64,000 nucleotides of DNA from Pseudomonas fluorescens (GCF_001648775.1 NZ_LVEJ01000016.1:186001-250000); one strand, 5' to 3'. Numbered from the stretch's first letter, positions 42,657-51,609 are shown. Numbers and translations: made by a program. Notes: generated by a model not told the origin, from the letters alone.

Positions 42657-43481
42657 ATGGAAAAACCGCCCATCGACCCGCAAAACCCTTGGCTGGAACT
42701 ACGCCGCCTGACTCCGGCGCGTATTGCTCTGGGCCGCACCGGCACCAGCCTGCCAACCACTGCGCAACTGGACTTCCAGTTTGCCCACGCCCAGGCGCGC
42801 GACGCCGTGCATCTGCCTTTCGATCACGCTGGCCTCAGCGCGCAACTGAGCGAGCGCGGACGCGAATCCTTGTTGCTGCACAGCGCCGCCGTGGATCGCA
42901 ACAGCTACCTGCAACGCCCGGATCTGGGGCGCAAGCTCAGCGACGACTCGGCCCAACGCTTGCGCGAATACGCGCAGGCGCATCCGGGCGGTGTCGATCT
43001 GGCGATTGTCGTGGCTGACGGCCTGTCGGCGCTTGCGGTGCATCGGCATACCTTGCCGTTTCTCACACGACTGGAAGAGCAGATGAGCGCCGACGGCTGG
43101 TCGATGGCGCCCGTTATTCTGGTGGAACAGGGCCGTGTTGCAGTTGGCGATGAGATCGGTCAACTGCTCGGCGCAAAAATGCTGGTGATGCTGATCGGCG
43201 AACGCCCGGGCCTCAGTTCTCCGGACAGCCTCGGTTTATATTTCACCTACAATCCAAAGATCGGCCTGACCGACGCCTACCGCAACTGCATTTCCAATGT
43301 AAGGCTCGAAGGCTTGAGCTACGGCATGGCGGCGCATCGCTTGCTGTATTTGATGCGCGAAGCTTGTCGCAGACAGCTGTCGGGCGTGAATCTGAAGGAC
43401 GAAGCACAGGTTCAGACGCTGGAGTCGGACGCCGGTGCGGACATGAAAGGAAACTTCCTACTCAGCCCGCCTCCTGCCTGA
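42657..43481 (+). CDS. eutC: Ethanolamine ammonia-lyase small subunit
   Basis: Cobalamin-binding small subunit pairing with EutB, 274 residues from ATG 42657 (MEKPPIDPQNPWLELRRLTP). An in-frame ATG at 42648 overlaps the eutB stop as ATGA, so either may be used; GGGATGAG is better placed for the inner one. TPARIALGRTGTSLPT, ARDAVHLPFDH, and GERPGLSSPDSLGLYFTY are family marks. Confidence 0.95.
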   Translation: MEKPPIDPQNPWLELRRLTPARIALGRTGTSLPTTAQLDFQFAHAQARDAVHLPFDHAGLSAQLSERGRESLLLHSAAVDRNSYLQRPDLGRKLSDDSAQRLREYAQAHPGGVDLAIVVADGLSALAVHRHTLPFLTRLEEQMSADGWSMAPVILVEQGRVAVGDEIGQLLGAKMLVMLIGERPGLSSPDSLGLYFTYNPKIGLTDAYRNCISNVRLEGLSYGMAAHRLLYLMREACRRQLSGVNLKDEAQVQTLESDAGADMKGNFLLSPPPA

Positions 43482-43596
43482 ACCGTTTCCGCATTGCGTT
43501 TCTGCGCAGGTTTCAGGCAGGATCGATGCACGGCCGCACGGGTTTCCCATCGCCGTCAGAGCAGTTGAAGACAGCCACTTGAAGACGAGACCTATC

Positions 43597-44058
43597 ATGC
43601 GGATTATTCAAGCGACCCTCGAACATCTGGATTTACTGACTCCGTTGTTCGTCAAATATCGCGAGTTCTACGGTTCCCTGCCTTACCCGGATTCCTCCCG
43701 CGCGTTCCTCGAAAAACGCCTGCGCCGCAAGGAATCGGTGATCTATCTGGCCCTGGCCGATGATGACGACAAAAAACTGATGGGTTTCTGTCAGCTCTAT
43801 CCAAGCTTTTCCTCGTTGTCGCTCAAACGCGTATGGATCCTCAACGACATCTATGTCGCCGAAGATGCCCGCCGCCAACTGGTCGCCGACAACCTGATCC
43901 GCACCGCGAAGAAAATGGCCAAGGAAACCCAGGCCGTGCGCATGCGCGTCTCCACCAGCAGCAACAACGAAGTCGCGCAGAAAACCTATGAATCCATCGG
44001 GTTCAAGGAAGACACCGAGTTCAAGAACTACGTGCTGCCGATCAGCGACGAACTCTGA
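43597..44058 (+). CDS. GNAT-family N-acetyltransferase
   Basis: A 153-residue single GNAT domain. MRIIQATLEHLDLLTPLF starts the fold; VWILNDIYVAEDARRQLVADNLI carries the acetyl-CoA-binding segment, with ARRQLVA in place of the usual R/QxxGxG/A. The C-terminal NEVAQKTYESIGF is typical. Acceptor unknown; adjacency to eutBC may be incidental. The frame opens at 43579 but the ATG at 43597 matches the family start. Confidence 0.87.
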   Translation: MRIIQATLEHLDLLTPLFVKYREFYGSLPYPDSSRAFLEKRLRRKESVIYLALADDDDKKLMGFCQLYPSFSSLSLKRVWILNDIYVAEDARRQLVADNLIRTAKKMAKETQAVRMRVSTSSNNEVAQKTYESIGFKEDTEFKNYVLPISDEL

Positions 44059-44077
44059 CTGTCAATGAAACGTGTGA

Positions 44078-44097
44078 TGAGGGAGCCCGCTCCCTCA
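44078..44097 (+). terminator. Hairpin after the acetyltransferase gene
   Basis: Perfect eight-base stem TGAGGGAG / CTCCCTCA with a four-base loop, 20 bases past the stop; no T run follows. The remaining 190 bases to the next gene show nothing else clear. Confidence 0.5.
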
Positions 44098-44287
44098 GGC
44101 ACGCCGACTGCTTGCTGACAATTGTTCACACCTCGACATCCCTCGCTACAAAACCAACGCGCTTTTCATCCTTCAGACCGTATAATCCCGATCTTTCCGG
44201 CTTGTAAGAAAAACTACACCCGCTTGTAGGCTTACACGAAGTCATCCGCACAGGCCTGCCGAGTCGGGCCGTCAAACAGGTGCCCCC

Positions 44288-44938
44288 ATGGATTTCAACC
44301 CGCTCGACCTTATCCTGCATCTCGATGTTTACCTCGATTTGCTAGTGAACAACTATGGGCCATGGATCTACGCCATCCTGTTTCTGGTGATTTTCTGTGA
44401 AACCGGTCTGGTGGTGATGCCATTCCTGCCGGGTGATTCGTTGCTGTTCATCGCCGGCGCCGTTGCTGCAGGCGGCGGCATGGATCCGGTGCTGCTGGGC
44501 GGTCTGCTGATGCTCGCGGCCATACTCGGCGACAGCACCAACTACGTGATCGGACGAACGGCCGGCGAAAAGCTGTTCAGCAACCCGAACTCGAAAATTT
44601 TCCGTCGCGATTACCTGCAACAAACCCACGACTTCTACGACAAGCACGGCGGCAAGACCGTGACGCTGGCGCGCTTCCTGCCGATCATCCGCACCTTTGC
44701 GCCGTTCGTCGCCGGTGTGGCGAAGATGCCCTACCCGCGGTTCTTCGGTTTCAGCGTGTTCGGTACGGTGTTGTGGGTTGGCGGTCTGGTGACCTTGGGT
44801 TATTTCTTCGGCAACGTGCCATTCATCAAGAAAAACCTGTCGTTGCTGGTCGTTGGCATCATCCTGTTGTCGCTGGTCCCGATGATCATCGGCGTGGTTC
44901 GCAGCCGATTCGGCGGCACCAAAGCCCAATCACACTAA
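44288..44938 (+). CDS. DedA family membrane protein
   Basis: A 216-residue polytopic membrane protein of the DedA/SNARE-associated family, implicated in undecaprenyl phosphate or phospholipid flipping. FLPGDSLLFIAGAVAA, AAILGDSTNYVIGR and LARFLPIIRTFAPFVAGVA are the conserved blocks, including the amphipathic re-entrant segments with the key Arg residues. The second DedA domain of the window, besides the fusion at 20.8 kb. mtfA starts four bases after its stop. Confidence 0.92.
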   Translation: MDFNPLDLILHLDVYLDLLVNNYGPWIYAILFLVIFCETGLVVMPFLPGDSLLFIAGAVAAGGGMDPVLLGGLLMLAAILGDSTNYVIGRTAGEKLFSNPNSKIFRRDYLQQTHDFYDKHGGKTVTLARFLPIIRTFAPFVAGVAKMPYPRFFGFSVFGTVLWVGGLVTLGYFFGNVPFIKKNLSLLVVGIILLSLVPMIIGVVRSRFGGTKAQSH

Positions 44939-44942
44939 GCCG

Positions 44943-45755
44943 ATGTGGTCGCTGAGCGCCTGGCGTCGCCGGCGCCTGCTGGCAAAGCACCCGATTGCCG
45001 ATGAAATGTGGCGACGGGTGCGCCATCACCTGAGCTTTCTTGACGGCATCAGCGCTGCCGAAGATCAGTGGCTGCGCGAAGCCTGCGTACTCTTCCTCGA
45101 CGACAAACACCTGACCGCCCTGCCCGGCGTCGAACTGCATCAGGAACAACGCCTGTTGCTCGCGGCGCAGGCGCAATTGCCGCTGCTGCATCTGGGCGAT
45201 TTGAACTGGTATCAGGGGTTTCATGAGATCGTGCTGTATCCCGACGACTTCCTCAGCCCGCAACGTCACCGCGACGCCAGCGGTGTCGAACACGAATGGG
45301 ACGGCGAGCACAGCGGCGAAGCCTGGCAACAGGGGCCGATCATCCTCGCCTGGCCCGGCGTGATGGCCAGTGGTGGCTGGGAAGGCTACAACCTGGTGAT
45401 CCACGAACTGGCGCACAAACTCGACATGCTCAACGGTGACGCCAACGGCCTGCCGCCGCTGCACGCCGACATGCGCGTCAGCGACTGGGCCGAGGTGATG
45501 CAACACGCCTACGACGACCTCAACCGTCAGCTCGATCGCAACCCTGATGCCGAAACCGCCATCGATCCGTATGCGGCGGAAAACCCCGCCGAGTTCTTCG
45601 CCGTCACCAGCGAGTACTTTTTCAGCGCCCCGGATCTGCTGCACGAGGCTTATCCACAGGTCTATGCGCAGCTACAGCTTTTCTACCGTCAGGACCCGTT
45701 GGGCAGGTTGCGGCAACTTCAGGCCACAGACCCGGTCTATCAGGCGCACGACTAA
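44943..45755 (+). CDS. mtfA: MtfA-type zinc-dependent peptidase (M90)
   Basis: A 270-residue cytosolic metallopeptidase. LVIHELAHKLDMLNG contains the HExxH zinc site, and ENPAEFFAVTSEYFF supplies the downstream Glu ligand. In E. coli, MtfA binds the Mlc repressor and modulates glucose PTS expression; the role in pseudomonads is unproven. It is transcribed with the DedA gene and followed by ppa. Confidence 0.92.
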   Translation: MWSLSAWRRRRLLAKHPIADEMWRRVRHHLSFLDGISAAEDQWLREACVLFLDDKHLTALPGVELHQEQRLLLAAQAQLPLLHLGDLNWYQGFHEIVLYPDDFLSPQRHRDASGVEHEWDGEHSGEAWQQGPIILAWPGVMASGGWEGYNLVIHELAHKLDMLNGDANGLPPLHADMRVSDWAEVMQHAYDDLNRQLDRNPDAETAIDPYAAENPAEFFAVTSEYFFSAPDLLHEAYPQVYAQLQLFYRQDPLGRLRQLQATDPVYQAHD

Positions 45756-45867
45756 GCGCTGCACGACTTTCGGTACATGGCGTCGACGGCAGAATATGCC
45801 TATAATCGCCGCCACTTTTTGGTCAATCCGGCCAAGTGTTTTTGGTCAACTACGGGGGCAACGCCCA

Positions 45868-46395
45868 ATGAGCTACAGCAAGATTCCGGCTGGCAAAGAC
45901 CTGCCGAACGACATCTACGTCGCGATCGAGATTCCGGCCAACCACGCGCCGATCAAATACGAAATCGACAAAGACAGCGATTGCCTGTTCGTTGACCGTT
46001 TCATGGCCACCCCAATGTTCTACCCGGCCAACTACGGTTACATCCCGAACACCCTGGCTGACGACGGTGATCCCCTCGACGTGCTGGTTGTGACCCCTTA
46101 CCCGGTTGCTCCAGGCTCGGTGATCCGCGCACGTCCAGTCGGCATCCTGAACATGACCGACGACGGCGGCGGCGATGCCAAAGTCATCGCAGTGCCACAC
46201 GACAAGCTGTCCCAGCTGTACGTCGACGTGAAGGAATACACCGACCTGCCGCCACTGCTGATCCAGCAGATCGAGCACTTCTTCGCGAACTACAAAGATC
46301 TCGAAAAAGGCAAATGGGTCAAGATCGAAGGCTGGGCCGGTGCAGACGCCGCCCGCGAAGCAATCACCAAGTCGGTTGCCGCCTACAAAGGCTAA
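45868..46395 (+). CDS. ppa: Inorganic pyrophosphatase
   Basis: Hydrolyses pyrophosphate to phosphate, pulling biosynthesis forward. The 175-residue protein is family I; FYPANYGYIPNTLADDGDPLDVLVV carries the active-site Asp residues, and KVIAVPHDK is conserved. The ATG at 45868 begins MSYSKIPAGKDLPNDIY. It ends in a clear terminator. Confidence 0.97.
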   Translation: MSYSKIPAGKDLPNDIYVAIEIPANHAPIKYEIDKDSDCLFVDRFMATPMFYPANYGYIPNTLADDGDPLDVLVVTPYPVAPGSVIRARPVGILNMTDDGGGDAKVIAVPHDKLSQLYVDVKEYTDLPPLLIQQIEHFFANYKDLEKGKWVKIEGWAGADAAREAITKSVAAYKG

Positions 46396-46423
46396 GCTCC
46401 CGCGCTACGCGTGATGCTTGAAG

Positions 46424-46450
46424 AAAACCCCGGTTGATCCGGGGTTTTTT
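46424..46450 (+). terminator. Intrinsic terminator of ppa
   Basis: AAAACCCCGG / CCGGGGTTTT with a TTGAT loop and six T at the end, about 30 bases past the stop. Confidence 0.9.
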
Positions 46451-46618
46451 GTGCCTGTGAAAAGCTGCCTTAAACAGAGTGTTTATAGCGGACTACAGAA
46501 AAGTTTTAACCTGTGTAATTTCCCACAAGAACGTCTTACATCCCGTCGCAAAATTCAGCCCGTTTTTGAACGCCCGGTTTATTCAAACTGCTCTAGCACG
46601 GCCGTAGACTCCGTGTTT

Positions 46619-47365
46619 ATGAGAAAGAACACTAGCGGTCCAAGATTCAAGGCACTCCTGGAAGCTGCGAACATCTCGACGACGGGTTTCGCAAAGTTCT
46701 GGGGCACGGAAGCCCAAAATGTCCACAACTGGTACACCCGGGGCGTCCCGGCGTATCGCATGGAAGAAGTCTCACGCCTGCTGTCCGTCAACAGCGAATG
46801 GCTGAAAACCGGCGAAGGCGCCAAGGAATCGCCGAGCCTGACACCCCCTGCCAGCAACGGCGACACCTACGACGCCCACGATCCTCAGGGCGCCTATCGG
46901 TTCATCAATCCCAACGACATCGACCTGGCCTTCTTCAAGGAAACGCCGCTCACCAACGGCTCCGGCAAAACACACGTCATCCATGACCCGGACCAATCCA
47001 TTCGCCTGCTGCGCGCGCACCTCGACAAACTGGACATTCGCCATACAGACGCCATCTGCGCGCACATGATCGGCAACAGCATGGCCGAGCGCATCGAAGA
47101 TGGCTCCGTCGTCGCCATCGACCGCGGCCTGACCCAAGTCGTCGACGGCGAAATCTACGCCATCGAACACGACGGCATGCTACGCATCAAATACCTGCAC
47201 CGCATGCCCGGCAACGGCTTGCGCCTGCGCAGCCACAACAACAGCGAATACCCGGACGAAGTGTTCCATCCGGCGCAAATCGAAGAGCAGCGAATTCATA
47301 TATTGGGCTGGGTGTTCTGGTGGTCGACAGTGAGCAAACGGCGGCCGGTGGTGCCGTTTCTTTGA
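46619..47365 (+). CDS. LexA-like transcriptional regulator (Cro/CI-type HTH plus S24 peptidase domain)
   Basis: A 248-residue protein from ATG 46619; the frame is open to 46418 but that part covers the ppa terminator. The N-terminal helix-turn-helix (about 8-65) contains TTGFAKFWGTEAQNVHNWY. The C-terminal S24 domain has the catalytic pair S154 in GNSMAERIEDG and K191 in LRIKYLH. An obvious Ala-Gly or Cys-Gly autocleavage site is not seen, so SOS-type cleavage is uncertain. Inverted half-sites TTTGAA and TTCAAA at 46565-46587 could be its operator. It resembles PrtR-like repressors, but no prophage or pyocin genes lie nearby. Confidence 0.85.
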   Translation: MRKNTSGPRFKALLEAANISTTGFAKFWGTEAQNVHNWYTRGVPAYRMEEVSRLLSVNSEWLKTGEGAKESPSLTPPASNGDTYDAHDPQGAYRFINPNDIDLAFFKETPLTNGSGKTHVIHDPDQSIRLLRAHLDKLDIRHTDAICAHMIGNSMAERIEDGSVVAIDRGLTQVVDGEIYAIEHDGMLRIKYLHRMPGNGLRLRSHNNSEYPDEVFHPAQIEEQRIHILGWVFWWSTVSKRRPVVPFL

Positions 47366-47397
47366 TCCGGTGCGCCTTTTCTACTTTGCACAATCCC

Positions 47398-47421
47398 TGT
47401 GGGAGCGAGCCTGCTCGCGAA
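47398..47421. repeat. Single REP palindrome
   Basis: One REP unit, TGTGGGAGCGAGCCTGCTCG onward, without an inverted partner nearby, unlike the other five sites in the window. Confidence 0.85.
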
Positions 47422-47674
47422 GAGGCCCGGACAATCGGTACAAATCCCGGATTTCTGGCGAAGAAGTCGCTCTAAACCGCACTTCAGACTGGGAATCCCA
47501 GGCAAAACTCAGTATCCTGCGCCCCACATTTGCGCATCGACCCGCCCCGCGGCTCAGGCAGCGCCCGACGCGGCAGACCAACGTCTGACCAAGTCCCACA
47601 GCCGGACGCAGATCCGGATGTACGTTTTGAAGGCTGGCAAGGCTTACCAAAAATAGGCCAAGCCAGTCCCCGAG

Positions 47675-47698
47675 AAGCCGGCCACAAGCCGGCTTTTT
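47675..47698 (+). terminator. Intrinsic terminator without an obvious upstream gene
   Basis: AAGCCGGC / GCCGGCTT with a CACAA loop, continuing into TTT. It is on the plus strand, between the regulator and the secreted unknown protein. Confidence 0.75.
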
Positions 47699-47825
47699 AA
47701 TGTCTGAAATAAACCCGTCCCCACATTATTCGCACACGTATCAGTCCACAGCCGACATCGAAAAAACGATTTGCATGCCGTCATTTCCGGTGACATCAAT
47801 AGGCATCCGGCGCCAAGGGGCATCG

Positions 47826-48563
47826 ATGAGCAAACTTACCCGTTGTCTGATCCTGTTTAGTGGCGCGAGCCTGTCCTTTCTGGCGAAGGCAGCCCCGGTA
47901 CAATTCAGTGATTACCGTGCTTTTTATGAGTCGCTGGGCAGCAACCTGTTTACAGGGCCCGGGACCGAACTGAGCATGCCCTGCTCGGAATCACCGAGGC
48001 ACTGCCTTTGGGTCAATGCCATGCGCCCGGCGTTTGAACGTTATGACCAGGCGCAGTGGAGCGCCCCCGAAGATCTGGCTCTCAGCCCGCCCAAAGGCAT
48101 GCCCGAGATTGTCTTCGATGGCGAGGCCCTGATGATCGGCAAACAGCGTTGGCTACTGCGCGACGCCAGCAACTTCGCGCCACCGGCATGGCGCACAAAT
48201 GATCCCGTCGACCCGGAAAATCTGGCGTCGGCTACGGTTTGGCGCCATGGCACCTCGACGTGTGTCGAGATGCAGTATGTGAGCAGTGGCCACGGTGTTC
48301 GCTACACTCAGGTGCTGTTGGTGCACGAGCGACACCTTTACGCACTACCGCCGCTGTTTGCGTCCTGTGCAGGCATTCGCAGGGCGCCGCGGAACCAGTT
48401 CAGTTATCCGGACAATTCCTATCTGGGTCCAGAGCTGGAAAACAGCCCTCTCGGTCTGAAAATGGATTATCGGCTGTCCGATGGTAAAACGCCGGTTGCG
48501 CAGTACCTGCTGCACTTCCCGGACCCGGGAAACCCCTACGTATTCGAGGCGCACCGTCAATAA
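47826..48563 (+). CDS. Secreted protein of unknown function
   Basis: A 245-residue protein from ATG 47826 behind AAGGGG; the frame is open to 47700. A signal peptide (LILFSGASLSFLAKA, about residues 8-22) points to the periplasm. It has four or more Cys residues (CSESPRHC early, CVEM and SCAG later), which could form disulfides, and several Pro/Trp-rich loops. I do not recognise the family. It ends 109 bases before a Tla3-like gene on the same strand and may be functionally linked to it. Confidence 0.65.
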   Translation: MSKLTRCLILFSGASLSFLAKAAPVQFSDYRAFYESLGSNLFTGPGTELSMPCSESPRHCLWVNAMRPAFERYDQAQWSAPEDLALSPPKGMPEIVFDGEALMIGKQRWLLRDASNFAPPAWRTNDPVDPENLASATVWRHGTSTCVEMQYVSSGHGVRYTQVLLVHERHLYALPPLFASCAGIRRAPRNQFSYPDNSYLGPELENSPLGLKMDYRLSDGKTPVAQYLLHFPDPGNPYVFEAHRQ

Positions 48564-48672
48564 GCGGCCGCGAGCAAAGCTGTCATGAGTTTGCCCCCGC
48601 ACGATGGTCATCATGGTCGGGGATCAACGTGAAAGGTCAGCCACGGGGTAACTTTCAAGGAAGAAACACACG

Positions 48673-50262
48673 ATGACCGACGCAACTCAAGTAAAGAAAG
48701 TCTGCTTCGCCCCTTTGCGCACACTGGATAGCGACAGCCGGTGCGCCGACGATGGCGGCACGGCCAGCCTGCGTCGCAAGCGCAAAAACCGCCTGCCTAT
48801 CAATCCTGCCTGCCTGCTTTTCATCGGTTTTTTCCTGACCGGCCCTCTGCCTCAAGCGGCTGAACAGCCGCTGACGCTCACTCGTTGCTTTGTCAGTCCA
48901 CCCTCCACCGTCACGCCCTACACTTCGGCCAATGAAGCGCCAACCATGCCCGTGAATGACCGTTACCGCGCGCCAGCCACTTCGCCCCGTCTAGGCACTC
49001 TGGATGTGCTCGCCGTCGGCATAAGTCTCGATGTATTCCGGCAGGGTCAGGTCTGGAAAGCCTTGCAGGAGCAGAATGCGAAACAGGCCGATTCCCTGCA
49101 CGCGGGCAGCATCCTGCCGACCGATCCAGGAAAATACCCAGTGGATAGCGACGACAAGGACCTGGCCTACGAAAAGCGCAAGGCTGACGCGCTCGAACTG
49201 GGTTTACGCGACTTCGTGGAGAAATGGCCCATTCCCACCATCACCGTGGTCCGAGGCTGGAACCCCGCTACGCCGAACCTGCGCTTCTCTCCAGATAGAA
49301 CCCGAAAGATGCTCTCAGGCATGGTCGACTCTTACCGCACGGAGGCGGGCCTGCACTGGCATCGCGTGCGTAATCTGCAAGACGGCATAGTCTGCAACGA
49401 CACCCCTGAAGGTCTGTTGGAAGCGTTATTCCAGTTGTTCGAGCAAAACCCCGACCTCCCCGCCGTGCTGATCTACAACGTAGAGGGCTTCAGCATGTCG
49501 TTTGCCCTCTCCGCAAAAAAAGCGCCGCTGATTGGTGGGCCCGGGCCGCGTAAGCCCGGTGAGCTCACCGACTCGATGGTCGCCATGGTCGTCGGGCGCC
49601 CCGAGCGCGTTGAATGGCTGCGTTACTACGCTCAGTTTGCCAGGATCAACGAGAACAGAATCGACCCGGAGTTCACCGGTTGGGGAGCACGCAAACCCGC
49701 CGTGGCGTTTCAGCCCTCGCCGTTCATTCCTCAACCCTGGACCCAGCGTGCGTTCGAGCAATGGGATGCGCTGCCGGTACTGGCCAGGCTGCATCGGCCG
49801 GTCAGCGTGTCGCTGCGGCGGCCGAATAACGGCGAACCGCTGAAGCGTGAGGCGATGACGCTGAAGCTGGCCGCTGGCTGGAACGAGGCAACGGCCGGGC
49901 TCACGCAAAAGCCCACCCGGCTGTTCTTCGACAGTGGCTCGAACGCCACGGCAATGGCGCAGCTGTTGCCAGCGCTCAACGCAACACACAGTTCGCTGAA
50001 CCTGCTCGATTCGCGCGCGGGTTACGACCTTACTCAGCGCTTGGGTGACACTGGCTCGGCTTCGCCTTTTGTCGGGCTCACGCTCGCGACGATGGCCAGC
50101 TACTTGAATGCCGACACCAGCGTGGTGATGCCGATGCGCCGTCAGGATCAGGCGACGATCATCGCCGTAACCTCTCCAACACCCGGAAAGAAACCAGTGG
50201 GCAACGAGCACTTCAGCGTCACCTTGATGCCATCCTCCGCCAGTACCTATTCAGCCCCGTGA
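48673..50262 (+). CDS. Tla3/DUF2875-like membrane-anchored protein (possible type VI lipase adapter)
   Basis: A 529-residue protein with AAGGA upstream of the ATG. A single hydrophobic segment (LLFIGFFLTGPL, about 55-68) acts as an anchor or late signal. LDVLAVGISLDVFRQGQVWK, ILPTDPGKYP, EALFQLFEQNPDLPAVLIYN and MVAMVVGRPERVEWLR resemble DUF2875 proteins, whose studied member Tla3 loads the lipase effector Tle3 onto the type VI VgrG spike. No tle3, vgrG or other type VI gene is in the window, so the role is inferred only. The C-terminal part (about 430-529) is less conserved. Confidence 0.6.
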   Translation: MTDATQVKKVCFAPLRTLDSDSRCADDGGTASLRRKRKNRLPINPACLLFIGFFLTGPLPQAAEQPLTLTRCFVSPPSTVTPYTSANEAPTMPVNDRYRAPATSPRLGTLDVLAVGISLDVFRQGQVWKALQEQNAKQADSLHAGSILPTDPGKYPVDSDDKDLAYEKRKADALELGLRDFVEKWPIPTITVVRGWNPATPNLRFSPDRTRKMLSGMVDSYRTEAGLHWHRVRNLQDGIVCNDTPEGLLEALFQLFEQNPDLPAVLIYNVEGFSMSFALSAKKAPLIGGPGPRKPGELTDSMVAMVVGRPERVEWLRYYAQFARINENRIDPEFTGWGARKPAVAFQPSPFIPQPWTQRAFEQWDALPVLARLHRPVSVSLRRPNNGEPLKREAMTLKLAAGWNEATAGLTQKPTRLFFDSGSNATAMAQLLPALNATHSSLNLLDSRAGYDLTQRLGDTGSASPFVGLTLATMASYLNADTSVVMPMRRQDQATIIAVTSPTPGKKPVGNEHFSVTLMPSSASTYSAP

Positions 50263-50433
50263 ACCGCGGATACGGCGTGAGCCTTTAGGCGGTTCCGCTG
50301 TGTCATTCGGCAACCGACACTTGCCAATTGCAATGGCTCGGTGCTAAATCCAGCCCTGTCACCGCCCTCTGTTTTTACCCGCATCCCCGACCCCGGCCGG
50401 ATTCCGGTATTGAGCCTCACGGGAATCCATGGA

Positions 50434-51609
50434 ATGGCCCTGCATATCCCGACCCTGCTGGTCGTTTCGGTCTTCGTCTTCTTTTTGATGGGGTTGTTGA
50501 CGCTGCACGCCTGGTATCGCGAAACCCGCGAGCCGCCGCTTGCCTATCTCGGCAGCATGATGCTGCTGGGCGCCCTGGGCGTGGTGCTGGTCAGTTGGCG
50601 TGATCGAGGCGTCGACTTGATTCCCATTGTGTTTGGCAATGTGATTTTACTGCTCAGCGCCGCAATGAACTGGACGGCCATGCGCACGCTGGTCGGGCGC
50701 AGGCCTTCAGTGTCCGGCATTATGGCGGGGGCGTTCGCCTGGCTGACGTTGTGCCTGATTCCCGCCTTCTACGAGTCGATGCCCAATCGGGTTCTAATCT
50801 ACTCCTTGCTGGCATTCGGTTACGGCGTGATGACCACGCTGGAGCTCTGGCGCAGCCGCCACACCCTGGACGTCGCGTTTATGCCGGCGCTGGTGCTGAC
50901 CGTTTTGCACACCGTGTTCTACGCGGTTCGCAGTGCGACCGATGAAGGGCTGCCGGTGACCAAAGCTTTGCTGGGCAGTGGCGAGGGCGTGCCGTTTTTC
51001 TCGTTCATGCTGTTCGAGTCGATGCTCTATGTCATCGGCATTGCCTACATCACGCTGGCGATGGTCAAGGAGCGTGCAGAGCTCAAGCTCAAAGCGGCGG
51101 CGTTCAGCGATCCGCTGACGGGCATTGGCAATCGTCGCGCGTTCATGATGAACGCCGGGCAGTTGCTTGCCGAAAGTCAGCAATACGGGGAACCGGCAGC
51201 GTTGTTGCTGTGCGACCTGGATAACTTCAAGCGCCTGAATGACACCTATGGCCATCCCGTTGGGGATCAGGCGTTGATCGCGTTTGGCCGGATCGTGGTC
51301 GAGAGCCTGCGCAAGGAAGATGTTTGCGGGCGGATCGGCGGTGAGGAGTTTGCTTGCCTTCTCAGCGACTGCGACGAGCAGACTGCACTGGAGATTGCTG
51401 AGCGAATCCGCCGCTCCTTTTCGCAATTGTCGATTCTTGAGCCGGGGTTGCTCAGCGTCAGCATCGGCGTAGTAACCACTCGCGAATCCGGCTACGACTT
51501 GTCCCGCCTGCTCTCGGAAGCCGATCAGGCGCTGTACGGTGCCAAGGATCAGGGGCGCAATCGTGTGCAGACGTTGCGCTCGCTGTACCTGAGTCTCACG
51601 GATAACTGA
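50434..51609 (+). CDS. Membrane diguanylate cyclase (GGDEF)
   Basis: Makes cyclic di-GMP. From ATG 50434 (MALHIPTLLVVSVFVFF) the protein has 391 residues: six membrane segments over about residues 5-200 form the sensor part, and residues about 225-385 form the GGDEF domain. The active site is GRIGGEEFACLL, and RKED five residues before it is a complete RxxD inhibitory site, so product feedback is expected. DPLTGIGNRRAF and CDLDNFKRLNDTYGHPVGD are typical. The frame is open to 50341. Its 3' end overlaps the convergent yfaP gene by 14 bases. Confidence 0.92.
   Translation: MALHIPTLLVVSVFVFFLMGLLTLHAWYRETREPPLAYLGSMMLLGALGVVLVSWRDRGVDLIPIVFGNVILLLSAAMNWTAMRTLVGRRPSVSGIMAGAFAWLTLCLIPAFYESMPNRVLIYSLLAFGYGVMTTLELWRSRHTLDVAFMPALVLTVLHTVFYAVRSATDEGLPVTKALLGSGEGVPFFSFMLFESMLYVIGIAYITLAMVKERAELKLKAAAFSDPLTGIGNRRAFMMNAGQLLAESQQYGEPAALLLCDLDNFKRLNDTYGHPVGDQALIAFGRIVVESLRKEDVCGRIGGEEFACLLSDCDEQTALEIAERIRRSFSQLSILEPGLLSVSIGVVTTRESGYDLSRLLSEADQALYGAKDQGRNRVQTLRSLYLSLTDN

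Larger units (their letters stand above)
47366..47825. other. Intergenic region with a REP unit and an orphan terminator
   Basis: About 460 bases without a supportable protein gene. It contains a single REP at 47398-47421 and an intrinsic terminator at 47675-47698, 310 bases past the stop of the regulator. The stretch between them (47422-47674) is GC-rich with short inverted repeats (CTGGGAATCCCAG, CAGACCAACGTCTG). It could be a long 3' untranslated region, a small RNA, or a decayed gene. Confidence 0.5.

Noticed and set aside
47484..47687. 67-codon minus-strand frame in the gap after the repressor
   Set aside because: Composition is Pro/Gly/Arg-rich as in random high-GC frames, it has no ribosome site and it runs against the terminator orientation.
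46619..50262. Prophage or tailocin cluster behind the S24 repressor
   Set aside because: No holin, lysin, tail or integrase genes follow; the next genes are a secreted unknown, a Tla3-like protein and a diguanylate cyclase.
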